Source of the DNA: Acidobacteriota bacterium
GTDB lineage: Bacteria; Acidobacteriota; Vicinamibacteria; Vicinamibacterales; CAVVIG01
Assembly: GCA_003222555.1 (NCBI GenBank)
Contig: QHWL01000054.1
Location: 1-7,844, forward strand
Reading direction: 5' to 3'
Length of the DNA: 7,844 bases
The notes below the pieces were generated by a model. The model saw only the letters and a program-made list of their open reading frames with translations. It was not told where the DNA came from and searched no databases. This document shows, one piece after another, positions 1 to 6,488 of this stretch. Each line of letters opens with the position of its first letter. Positions within the stretch are counted from its first letter, which is position 1. A program made the position numbers and the translations under genes.

Positions 1-60
1 GAATTAAAAATTATGAATTAAGAATTAACTCTAAATTCATAATTCTCAATTCCTAATTCT
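1..60. repeat. AT-rich GAATTA-type inverted repeat patch
   Basis: Eleven of these 60 bases are G or C (18%), far below the GC-rich surroundings. The stretch is built from variants of GAATTA and its complement TAATTC. It contains a perfect 11-base inverted repeat, AATTATGAATT (9..19) against AATTCATAATT (34..44), with a 14-base loop. It overlaps the last codon and the stop of the leftward DHH gene (stop at 53..55), so it could act as a transcript-end hairpin for that gene, though it is not a classic GC stem plus T-run. It may continue beyond the left edge. A dispersed intergenic repeat is the likeliest identity; this is inference. Confidence 0.6.
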
Positions 61-1489
61 TCACCCCTGCCGTCTCCGGCTTTTTTTCCGCGGCTCCGAC
101 GTCGTGGAGGAATTGGGTCATGAAATCGTGGAGGAGTGCCGTGATGCCGGCGGCATCCAGATCGCCGAACTTCTCCCGAAACTCGCGCATCGGCACGACG
201 GCCTTCGCCATCGCGCGGTGGCCGCCTGCACAGCCGATGTCGGAGAAGAAGCGCCGCACGAACTCGCCCGCGTTCTTCGAATAGCCCAGGTTTCTCACCG
301 AGATCAGCATTGAATCGTCGACGATGCCGGCAATGGCCGTCCACTTGACGTCTTCGAGCTGGAGAAAGAAATCGGCGACGTAGGGGATGAAGTCTTCGCG
401 CGGCGACGGGCCGAGGAAGGCACAAAATACCTGCTCGACGAGGGTGCCCCCGCGATGGGCCTTCATGACGTAGTCGAGCCTGTCGAGCGTGATTTCAGCG
501 CCTTCCATCTTGCGAATGAGCGCGGCATCGGCCAGAGGATAGAGGTACGAGAACGCCTCGAGGTCCACCCGGTTGGTCTGCCGGTTGAAGAAGAGCGTGT
601 CGGACTTGATGGCGTAGAGCATCGCCGTCGCGGCGCGTTCCGAGATACTCACGTCGACGGCGCGCAGATGCTCTGTCAGGATGGTGGACGTCGATCCGTA
701 GTCGGCGCGGATGTCCTTGAAGACGACCGAGTAGCCGGGCTGCTCGGGATGATGATCGATGACGAGATCGACGCGGTCGATGAGCCCACCGAAATAGTGC
801 GGCTGCACGTCTACCATCGCGATGCGGTCGTACTCTTTGAGCGACGCCTCCGTGATGGGCTCGACGTGAATGTCCAGGAGGTTGACCATCCGCAGGTTCT
901 CCGGCCGCGTGACGCCCTGAAACGCGCCGATAATGGCCGTCGCCTTTGTCCGCCGCAGCACGTTTCGGAGCGCCAGTCCGCTCGCCATCGCGTCGGGATC
1001 CGGATCGTTGTGCAGCACAATCAGCACGCGATCGGCGTCGCTGAAATAGCGCTGATACTGCTGAACGCGTGCGCGCGTGAGCGATCGGCTGAACTCGGTG
1101 AGGAGCGGTCCCCCGAACAGCTCCGACATCGCCAGGTACGCGACATCTGGAAATTCGGTGTGGGACTCCTCGGCGTGCTTGGCCGCCGCCGGGCCGACGC
1201 CGAGCACGTACACGAGCGCTCCGCCAGCGTCGCGGACCGCTTCCAGAATCTTCTTCAGGCTCCGGCGGCCGTTGTCTTCGACGATGACGCAGGTGCCGGG
1301 GCTGAGGTCGGCTTTGAGATAGGTGTCGGTCCGCCGGGGATCGCCGGCCACGACGTTGACCCCGGCGTCGTGGAGGCGGCGGGCCACGGCGCGGCTCTCA
1401 ACGATGAATTCGACCTCGTAGCCAGGCAGCAGGATTTCATCGAGCATCCTGATGACCAGCTCGTCCTGGCAGACGGCTAGACACCGCAT
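53..1489 (-). CDS. DHH/DHHA1 phosphoesterase with N-terminal RCK (TrkA-N)-like domain
   Basis: This 478-residue protein is predicted to be a metal-dependent phosphodiesterase acting on short oligonucleotides or nucleotide second messengers (NrnA/GdpP-type DHH superfamily). Motif I is HNDPDPDAMASG (160-171, D162 and D164 as metal ligands). A further aspartate sits in AMVDVQ (D227), the signature DHH is at 245-247, and SDT at 296-298 is a further conserved site. The DHHA1 substrate-binding motif is GGHRAMAKA (422-430). Residues 1-100 look like a Rossmann RCK/TrkA-N fold: a first strand, then a segment with VVAGDPRRTDTYLKADLSPG (47-66), matching the usual 'GDatd..vLreAg' segment. The glycine-rich dinucleotide loop is missing (CQDEL instead of GxGxxG), so NAD binding is doubtful. 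The ATG at 1489 is preferred because it keeps the first strand (RCLAV); the next methionine (residue 15) would cut into the fold. The substrate cannot be told; oligoribonucleotide, pAp and c-di-AMP are all possible. Confidence 0.88.
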   Translation of the reverse strand: MRCLAVCQDELVIRMLDEILLPGYEVEFIVESRAVARRLHDAGVNVVAGDPRRTDTYLKADLSPGTCVIVEDNGRRSLKKILEAVRDAGGALVYVLGVGPAAAKHAEESHTEFPDVAYLAMSELFGGPLLTEFSRSLTRARVQQYQRYFSDADRVLIVLHNDPDPDAMASGLALRNVLRRTKATAIIGAFQGVTRPENLRMVNLLDIHVEPITEASLKEYDRIAMVDVQPHYFGGLIDRVDLVIDHHPEQPGYSVVFKDIRADYGSTSTILTEHLRAVDVSISERAATAMLYAIKSDTLFFNRQTNRVDLEAFSYLYPLADAALIRKMEGAEITLDRLDYVMKAHRGGTLVEQVFCAFLGPSPREDFIPYVADFFLQLEDVKWTAIAGIVDDSMLISVRNLGYSKNAGEFVRRFFSDIGCAGGHRAMAKAVVPMREFREKFGDLDAAGITALLHDFMTQFLHDVGAAEKKPETAGVKN

Positions 1490-1506
1490 CAGAGTACCAA
1501 CCCCTG

Positions 1507-1512
1507 ATTATA
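1507..1512 (-). promoter_or_regulatory. Candidate -10 box (TATAAT) for the DHH gene
   Basis: Read on the minus strand, the bases are a perfect TATAAT hexamer, 17 bases before the ATG at 1489. A start of transcription about 7 bases downstream would give a leader of only about 10 bases. No good -35 hexamer is seen at 16-18 base spacing (closest are CAGACA or CCAGAC), so the call rests on the -10 match and its position. Confidence 0.5.
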
Positions 1513-1560
1513 CGCTCCGCCGCGCCGGTGTCTGGCTGGTGGCCAAGTCGTGCGGTGTGG

Positions 1561-1620
1561 GTCCGGCTAAAGCCGGACACTACGTACTGCGCACGTAGAG
1601 TCCGCCAGCGTACGCAGTGT
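1561..1620. repeat. Compound palindromic intergenic repeat
   Basis: The divergent gap between the DHH and VWFA genes carries several hairpins. The first is GTCCGGCT-AA-AGCCGGAC (1561..1578), an 8-base perfect stem. The second is ACTGCG (1586..1591) against CGCAGT (1613..1618), which continues inward with one mismatch (ACG with CGT). CTACGT/ACGTAG (1580..1585, 1593..1598) is an alternative stem overlapping the second. GCGTACGC (1608..1615) is self-complementary, and GTCCGCC occurs twice (1600..1606 and 1619..1625). No T-run follows, so it is not a typical terminator. From memory, GTCCGGC-type palindromes are frequent between genes in acidobacterial genomes; this was not checked. The rest of the 1490..1701 gap shows only the two promoter candidates listed separately. 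Confidence 0.65.
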
Positions 1621-1687
1621 CCGCCCTCATGCCGACGGCCCTGACCCGCGCCCACAGCCGTGTGTTCCAGATTTGAGCAGGCGGGTG

Positions 1688-1693
1688 TAAAGT
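1688..1693 (+). promoter_or_regulatory. Weak candidate -10 box (TAAAGT) for the VWFA gene
   Basis: TAAAGT, directly preceded by TG, lies 8 bases before the GTG start at 1702, so transcription would begin almost at the start codon. The upstream hexamer at 17-base spacing (TTCCAG, 1665..1670) is a poor -35. The call is tentative. Confidence 0.25.
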
Positions 1694-1701
1694 GCAGGCT
1701 T

Positions 1702-2640
1702 GTGAAGCACTCCAGGATCATTCTCGCCACCGCGCTGGCGGTCGCCTGGTCCCGACCGTCCGCCCAGCAGGTACCGGTCTTTCGCGCAGGCATCGAGTTG
1801 GTGAACGTCGGGGTGACGGTCGCCGACAAGAAAGGCTCGCTCGTTACCGATCTCACGGATAACGACTTCGAGATCTACGAGGACGGCAAGAAGCAGACGA
1901 TTCGTTATTTTGCTGCAGGCGATCCCACCGGTCCCGATCATCCGGGCCCCGAAATGCATCTCGGCCTGCTCCTCGATGTCAGCGAGAGCATGGGCGAGGA
2001 CATCAAATTCACGCAGACCGCTTCAATCAAGTTCCTGAACAGACTGGTCGACGCGGTCGACATCACGATGGTGGACTTCGATACGCAGGTGCGCGTGGCC
2101 CGGTACGGCCAGGACGAGTTCGCACGTCTCATCGAACGGATCCGTCAACGGAAGGCGAGCGGGTGGACCGCGCTCTACGACGCGATCGGCGTGTACCTGG
2201 ACGGCGCCGGCGGGCAAGACGGCCGCAAGATCATGCTGCTGTATACCGACGGCGGCGACACCCGCAGTGCGATCCGGTTCAACGAGCTGCTCGACCTGCT
2301 CAAGGCGTCGGACGTCACCGTCTACGCCATCGGCGAGCTCGAACACCAGTCTTCGTCGGGCAGAAACGCGCAGCGGGTCGTCCTTCAGCAGATCGCGGAT
2401 GCCACCGGCGGGCAGGCGTTTTTTCCACTGGACGTGAAAGATCTCGACCCCGTGTACGACAAGGTCCTCGCCGCGATACGCGCGCAATACACCATCGGGT
2501 ATCTCTCGACCAACGACAAAACCGACGGTCGGTGGCGCAAGGTGGAAATCAAGGTGACTCGCAAGGGCGACTACCGAACCCGCTCGCGGAAGGGCTACTT
2601 CGCACCGTACAAGGGTGCGCCCGACAAGCCAAAGCCGTAG
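1702..2640 (+). CDS. Secreted VWFA-domain protein, acidobacterial type
   Basis: This 312-residue protein resembles the 'VWFA-related Acidobacterial domain' family (TIGR03436, named from memory), found in many copies in Acidobacteriota with no established function. The GTG start at 1702 is chosen over an ATG at 1660 because it gives a classic signal peptide: KHSR, then a hydrophobic run [11 protein letters not shown], then a likely cleavage after PSA before QQVPVF. A GCAGG 5 bases upstream could be the ribosome binding site. The family's N-terminal part follows ([14 protein letters not shown] strand, then the [13 protein letters not shown] segment near residues 51-64). The metal-ion adhesion site looks complete: DVSES (92-96), T156 in GWTALYDAI, and D183 in YTDGGD. 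The C-terminal [10 protein letters not shown] and RKGYFAP are also typical. No membrane anchor is seen, so it should be periplasmic or secreted. It ends 58 bases before uvrB, with no visible terminator between. A role in metal-dependent protein binding is inferred from the fold only. Confidence 0.88.
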   Translation: MKHSRIILATALAVAWSRPSAQQVPVFRAGIELVNVGVTVADKKGSLVTDLTDNDFEIYEDGKKQTIRYFAAGDPTGPDHPGPEMHLGLLLDVSESMGEDIKFTQTASIKFLNRLVDAVDITMVDFDTQVRVARYGQDEFARLIERIRQRKASGWTALYDAIGVYLDGAGGQDGRKIMLLYTDGGDTRSAIRFNELLDLLKASDVTVYAIGELEHQSSSGRNAQRVVLQQIADATGGQAFFPLDVKDLDPVYDKVLAAIRAQYTIGYLSTNDKTDGRWRKVEIKVTRKGDYRTRSRKGYFAPYKGAPDKPKP

Positions 2641-2681
2641 TAGCGCGTCGCGGCGCGTCTCATTTCCCCCTGGCCCTGTGG

Positions 2682-2687
2682 TACGAT
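2682..2687 (+). promoter_or_regulatory. Candidate -10 box (TACGAT) for uvrB
   Basis: TACGAT within GTGGTACGATTTACAG sits 11 bases before the uvrB ATG (2699), implying a leader of about 5 bases or none. No purine-rich ribosome binding site lies between it and the ATG, which fits leaderless or near-leaderless initiation. No convincing -35 was found, and no SOS-type operator was recognised. Confidence 0.4.
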
Positions 2688-2698
2688 TTACAGTTCTC

Positions 2699-4720
2699 AT
2701 GCCCTCGCTCTACGATCGTTTCAACCTCGTATCCGATTTCGAGCTTGCCGGCGATCAGGCGCGCGCGATCGGGGAGCTCCTCGACGGGTTGGAGCGCGGC
2801 GACCCCCATCAGGTGCTGCTCGGCGTCACCGGCTCGGGCAAGACGTTCACGATGGCGCAAACCATCGCCCGCGTGAACCGCCCGACGCTGGTGATGGTGC
2901 ACAACAAGACGCTCGCCGCTCAGCTGTATCAGGAATTCCGCCGGTTCTTTCCCGACAATGCCGTCGAGTACTTCGTCAGCTACTACGACTACTACCAGCC
3001 CGAGGCGTACGTGCCGGCGACCGACTCGTACATCGAAAAAGAGGCGACGATCAACGACGAAATCGACCGCATGCGCCTGTCGGCGACGCGGTCGCTCTTC
3101 GAGCGCCGCGACGTGATTATTGTCGCGAGCGTGTCGTGCATTTACGGGCTCGGCTCTCCCGAGGCCTATTACGGCATGCTGCTGCCGCTCGAGCGCGGGC
3201 AGCGCATCGCCCGGGAGCAGGTGCTCCGCAAGCTCGTGGAGATTCAGTACGAGCGGAACGACCACGAGTTCGGGCGCGGCACATTTCGTGTGCGGGGCGA
3301 CATCGTTGAAGTGTATTTGTCCTACGAGGAGCAGGGGCTGCGGATCGAGCTGTTCGGAGACGAGGTCGACGGGCTCGCGTCGTTCGACCCGCTGACGGGC
3401 AAGACGCTGCGCCGCCACGACAAGATTGCCGTCTATCCGAAGTCGCACTTCGTCGCCCCGCGCGATCGGACCAAGAAAGCCGTCGAGTCGATCAAGGCCG
3501 AGCTCGGGTGGTACCGGTCCAAGCTCGAGTCGGAAGGCAAGCTCCTCGAGGCGCAGCGCCTTCATCAGCGGACGATGTTCGACCTCGAGATGATTCGTGA
3601 GATCGGGTACTGCCACGGCATCGAAAATTACGCCCGGCACCTCACGGGACGCGCGCCCGGCGAGCCGCCACCCACGCTGCTCGATTACCTGCCCAAGGAC
3701 GCGCTCTTCATTGTCGACGAGAGCCACCAGACGGTGCCGCAGATTCGTGGCATGTACCACGGCGATCGATCGCGGAAAGAAGTGCTGGTGGCCTATGGGT
3801 TCCGGTTGCCTTCGGCGCTCGACAACCGGCCGCTCAACTTCGAGGAATGGGAAGGCCGGGTCGACCAGGTGGTCTTTGTCTCTGCCACACCCGGACCCTA
3901 CGAGCTGTCCCAGGCTCAAGGCGTCGTGGTCGAGCAGATCATCCGGCTGACGGGCTTGATCGATCCGCCCATCGAGGTGCGGCCCGTCAAGGGGCAGGTC
4001 GACGACCTGTTGTCGGAAATCCGCGGGCGGGCGGCCCACGGCGAACGCGTGCTGGTGACGACCCTCACCAAACGGATGGCGGAGGACCTGACGCAGTACT
4101 ATCAGGAGCTGGGAGTCCGTGTGCGGTACCTGCACTCGGACATCGAGACGCTGGAGCGGATCCAGATTCTCCGGGATCTCCGCAGGGGCGAGTTCGACGT
4201 GCTGGTGGGCATCAACCTGTTGAGGGAGGGGCTGGATCTGCCCGAGGTGTCGCTCGTCGCGATCCTCGACGCCGACAAGGAGGGATTTCTGAGATCCGCC
4301 GGCTCGTTGATTCAGACGTCCGGGCGTGCCGCGCGCAATGTCAACGGGCGCGTGATCATGTACGCTGACATCATGACCAACTCGATGCGGACGGCGATCG
4401 GTGAAACGGACCGCCGCCGCGCGCTGCAGGAGGCGTACAACCAGGAGCACGGCATCACGCCGCAGTCGATCGTGAAACAGATCGACGAGGTGATGTCGAG
4501 CGTGTACGAGCGCGACTACATCACGCCGGCTTTGGTGCAGGATGGGAGCGAGCGCTTCAAGACACAAGCGGAGCTCGACGCCCACATCGCGTCGCTGCAG
4601 GGCGCGATGAAGGCGGCGGCGGTCAATCTGGACTTCGAAAAGGCGGCGGGCCTCCGAGACGAGATCAAACGTTTGCGTAACCCCGAGCTGGGACTGCCTC
4701 GGCCGGCGCGGAGGGCGTGA
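2699..4720 (+). CDS. uvrB: Excinuclease ABC subunit B (UvrB)
   Basis: UvrB is the DNA-damage verification helicase of nucleotide excision repair: it is loaded by UvrA, inserts a beta-hairpin between the strands and recruits UvrC. The protein has 673 residues, the same length as E. coli UvrB, and aligns along its whole length. Visible motifs are Walker A GVTGSGKT (42-49), the beta-hairpin [12 protein letters not shown] (95-106), the UvrA-contact region with [13 protein letters not shown] (194-206), Walker B DESH (340-343), motif [15 protein letters not shown] (504-517) and motif [11 protein letters not shown] (539-547). A C-terminal UVR motif that binds UvrC spans about 625-660 ([20 protein letters not shown]). 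The ATG at 2699 is chosen because [14 protein letters not shown] aligns with the family start; an in-frame ATG at 2615 would overlap the VWFA gene and add 28 unrelated residues. Motif VI has serine where E. coli has isoleucine (QTIGRAARN); otherwise the protein looks fully functional. uvrA and uvrC are not in the window. Confidence 0.98.
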   Translation: MPSLYDRFNLVSDFELAGDQARAIGELLDGLERGDPHQVLLGVTGSGKTFTMAQTIARVNRPTLVMVHNKTLAAQLYQEFRRFFPDNAVEYFVSYYDYYQPEAYVPATDSYIEKEATINDEIDRMRLSATRSLFERRDVIIVASVSCIYGLGSPEAYYGMLLPLERGQRIAREQVLRKLVEIQYERNDHEFGRGTFRVRGDIVEVYLSYEEQGLRIELFGDEVDGLASFDPLTGKTLRRHDKIAVYPKSHFVAPRDRTKKAVESIKAELGWYRSKLESEGKLLEAQRLHQRTMFDLEMIREIGYCHGIENYARHLTGRAPGEPPPTLLDYLPKDALFIVDESHQTVPQIRGMYHGDRSRKEVLVAYGFRLPSALDNRPLNFEEWEGRVDQVVFVSATPGPYELSQAQGVVVEQIIRLTGLIDPPIEVRPVKGQVDDLLSEIRGRAAHGERVLVTTLTKRMAEDLTQYYQELGVRVRYLHSDIETLERIQILRDLRRGEFDVLVGINLLREGLDLPEVSLVAILDADKEGFLRSAGSLIQTSGRAARNVNGRVIMYADIMTNSMRTAIGETDRRRALQEAYNQEHGITPQSIVKQIDEVMSSVYERDYITPALVQDGSERFKTQAELDAHIASLQGAMKAAAVNLDFEKAAGLRDEIKRLRNPELGLPRPARRA

Positions 4721-4743
4721 GAGCTTGTGAACACATTACGGTC

Positions 4744-4816
4744 AACGCAGAGACCGCGGAGGCCGCAGAGAAGAATTGTCCAATGATTTCTCCGCGTGCT
4801 CTGCGAGCTCTGCGTT
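4744..4816. repeat. Long inverted repeat of 9-base CGCRGAG periods
   Basis: The gap between uvrB and mlaE is mostly one large imperfect hairpin. The arms 4744..4773 and 4787..4816 pair over 30 positions with 23 Watson-Crick pairs, 2 G-T wobbles and 5 mismatches, around a 13-base loop. The outer stem AACGCAGAG/CTCTGCGTT is perfect. Each arm is itself periodic: CGCAGAG, CGCGGAG and CGCAGAG begin at 4746, 4755 and 4764, exactly 9 bases apart, and the other arm mirrors this. From memory, similar CGCAGAG inverted repeats occur between genes of many environmental bacteria. In RNA it could slow or end uvrB transcription, though no T-run follows. An in-frame TTG in the loop would extend mlaE through the right arm, but those codons are repeat-derived and are not counted as gene. 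Confidence 0.75.
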
Positions 4817-4856
4817 CAAACGTCGCATTTTGTCACAGGCGCGTGAGCCGCGCGTG

Positions 4857-5627
4857 ATGTCGTTCATCGTCGACGAGCTGAAGAACGGGGCGCTCGAGGT
4901 GCAGGAATACGTGCACCTGTGCGCGAGGGCGTTTCGCGCCATGGTGACGCCGCCGACGTACCGCTACGACATCATCGAGCAGTTCGACATGGTGGGCGTC
5001 TCGTCGCTCACCGTTGTCTTGTTGACCGGGTTCTTCACCGGCGCCGTGCTCGCGCTTCAGAGCGGGCTCACGCTGGATCAGTTTGGCGCGCGTCCGGTCG
5101 TGGGGCGGCTCGTCAGCGCCTCGATGATCAAAGAGCTCGGGCCGGTGCTGACCGGCCTGATGCTGACGGGCCGGGTCGGATCGGGCATTGCAGCCGAGCT
5201 CGGCTCGATGGTCGTCACCGATCAGATCAACGCGCTCCGCGCGCTCGGAACCGACCCGGTGCGCAAGCTGGTCGTCCCGCGGATGCTGGCGGGCATTGTG
5301 ATGGCGCCCGTGCTGACCGTCGTGGCCGACTTCGTCGGAATTGTCGGCGGATGGATTGTCGCCAGCTTTCAGCTCCAGGTGGCGAGCGGCATCTACTGGT
5401 CGTCGATTCTCAGGGCCCTGTACATGCAGGACATCTGGATGGGGCTCATCAAGCCGTTCGCGCTCGGCTTCGTCATCGTCAGCGTCGCCTGCCACGTCGG
5501 CTTGCGCACGAGCGGCGGCACCCAGGGAGTCGGGAGGGCGACGACGGTCGCGGTCGTGACAGGATCGGTGGGCGTGATTGCGGTGGATTTCTTCATCACC
5601 CGCATATTGATCTCGTTGATGTATTGA
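4857..5627 (+). CDS. mlaE: MlaE-type ABC transporter permease
   Basis: This 256-residue inner-membrane protein is the permease of an MCE-type lipid transporter (MlaE/YrbE family), which works as a dimer with two MlaF ATPases and an MlaD ring. The family signature is clear: IKELGPVLTGLMLTGRVGSG (91-110) followed by IAAELGSMVVTDQINALRAL (111-130) and GTDP. Near the C-terminus are GLRTSGGTQGVGRATTVAVV (215-234) and the final hydrophobic helix. Hydrophobic segments lie near 46-68, 138-170, 200-215 and 230-255, with an amphipathic N-terminal helix (MSFIVDELKNGALEVQEYVH) as in the family. The ATG at 4857 is chosen because it starts at that helix; longer versions read into the upstream hairpin. Only a weak GTGAG lies upstream as a ribosome binding site. 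Its stop overlaps the mlaF start by one base. No clear promoter was found in the gap to uvrB, so the operon may begin in that gap or be read from uvrB. Confidence 0.94.
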   Translation: MSFIVDELKNGALEVQEYVHLCARAFRAMVTPPTYRYDIIEQFDMVGVSSLTVVLLTGFFTGAVLALQSGLTLDQFGARPVVGRLVSASMIKELGPVLTGLMLTGRVGSGIAAELGSMVVTDQINALRALGTDPVRKLVVPRMLAGIVMAPVLTVVADFVGIVGGWIVASFQLQVASGIYWSSILRALYMQDIWMGLIKPFALGFVIVSVACHVGLRTSGGTQGVGRATTVAVVTGSVGVIAVDFFITRILISLMY

Positions 5628-6478
5628 TGGCAGAGAAGTCCCGCGAACGCTCATCGGCTGCGCAGGAAGTGCTGGACGCTCCGGGCGCGCCCGTGGTCGT
5701 GTTCGATCACGTGTCGCTGGCGTTCGACGAGAAGGTCATCCTCAAGGATGTGAGCTTCACGCTGATCTCCGGCCACACGAAAATCATCCTTGGCGCGAGC
5801 GGCGCCGGCAAGTCGGTGACGCTCAAGATCATCCTCGGGTTGCTCGCGGCCGACGGCGGCGTCGTGTGGGTGAATGGCGAGCGCGTCGACCAGCTCGCTG
5901 AAGAGGACATGATGAAGGTTCGGGCCGACCTCGGGATGGTGTTTCAGGAGGGCGCCCTGTTCGATTCGCTCACCGTGCGCGAGAACGTGGGGTACCGCCT
6001 GTACGAAGAAAGCGACATGCCGCTCCCGGTGGCCGATCGCCGCGTCGAGGAGGTTCTGGGGTTCATCGGGCTCGGAGAGTTCATGGACCGGATGCCGTCG
6101 GAGCTCTCCGGCGGCCAGCGCCGCCGCGTCGCGATCGCGCGAGCCATGGCCTCGAAGCCGAAGATTCTGTTGTACGACGAGCCGACGACCGGCCTCGACC
6201 CGATTACCGCGACCACGGTCGACGACGAGATCATCAAGCTGCGCGATCTCGAGAACGTCAGCTCGATCGTGGTGACGCATCAGCTGCGCGACGCGTTCTA
6301 CCTCGCCACGCACACCGCCGTGAAGGAGAACGGGACGATCCGCGTCGTGCCGGCGGATGCGCAAAAAGCGGAGCAGGCCGAGTTCATGATGCTGCGCGAC
6401 GGGTTCATCGCGTTCGAGGGTGACGCCGACGAGCTGCGACACTCCGAGGACGAGTACTTGAAGAAGTTCCTGTCGTAG
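5627..6478 (+). CDS. mlaF: MlaF-type ABC transporter ATPase
   Basis: This 283-residue cytoplasmic ATPase would power the MlaE permease in moving phospholipid. All ABC motifs are present: Walker A GASGAGKS (56-63), Q-loop Q107, signature LSGGQ (160-164), Walker B ILLYDEP with D184 and E185, D-loop GLD (189-191) and H-loop H218. The start codon overlaps the mlaE stop (TGATG), which is typical of translational coupling; no separate ribosome binding site is visible. Two departures from E. coli MlaF stand out: about 20 extra residues at the N-terminus (EKSRERSSAAQEVLDAPG) and an insertion of about 20 residues after the H-loop (near 233-252, KENGTIRVVPADAQKAEQAE) before the usual last strands FMMLRDGFIAFEGD. 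The E. coli-type C-terminal extension is absent; the protein ends shortly after EYLKKFLS. Assignment to the Mla/Ttg2 group rests on the neighbours as much as on the sequence. Confidence 0.94.
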   Translation: MAEKSRERSSAAQEVLDAPGAPVVVFDHVSLAFDEKVILKDVSFTLISGHTKIILGASGAGKSVTLKIILGLLAADGGVVWVNGERVDQLAEEDMMKVRADLGMVFQEGALFDSLTVRENVGYRLYEESDMPLPVADRRVEEVLGFIGLGEFMDRMPSELSGGQRRRVAIARAMASKPKILLYDEPTTGLDPITATTVDDEIIKLRDLENVSSIVVTHQLRDAFYLATHTAVKENGTIRVVPADAQKAEQAEFMMLRDGFIAFEGDADELRHSEDEYLKKFLS

Positions 6479-6482
6479 GAAG
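6477..6482 (+). promoter_or_regulatory. Ribosome binding site of mlaD
   Basis: AGGAAG lies 6 bases before the mlaD ATG and shares its first two bases with the mlaF stop codon TAG (6476..6478). It is the clearest Shine-Dalgarno sequence in the window and supports the ATG at 6489. Confidence 0.65.
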
Positions 6483-6488
6483 ACGCAT

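Noticed and set aside
455..1480. A 341-codon open frame on the plus strand opposite the DHH gene
   Set aside because: The minus-strand product has all DHH/DHHA1 motifs; the plus-strand product has none and looks like a codon-bias mirror.
2641..2698. Terminator between the VWFA gene and uvrB
   Set aside because: The GCGCGTC direct repeat (2643..2649 and 2653..2659) can form short GC stems, but there is no stable hairpin followed by a T-run.
2660..4585. A 641-codon open frame on the minus strand opposite uvrB
   Set aside because: It is fully antisense to a full-length, well-conserved uvrB; its translation is rich in Arg, His, Val and Leu with no recognisable domain. Long antisense frames are expected in GC-rich codon-biased genes.
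4776..4856. A 27-codon N-terminal extension of mlaE from a TTG
   Set aside because: The codons come from the loop and right arm of the CGCRGAG hairpin; the family start aligns with the ATG at 4857.
4919..5626. A 236-codon upstream extension of the mlaF frame
   Set aside because: It runs through mlaE in another frame and is Arg/Ala/Gly-rich; the ATG at 5627 overlapping the mlaE stop fits the family start.
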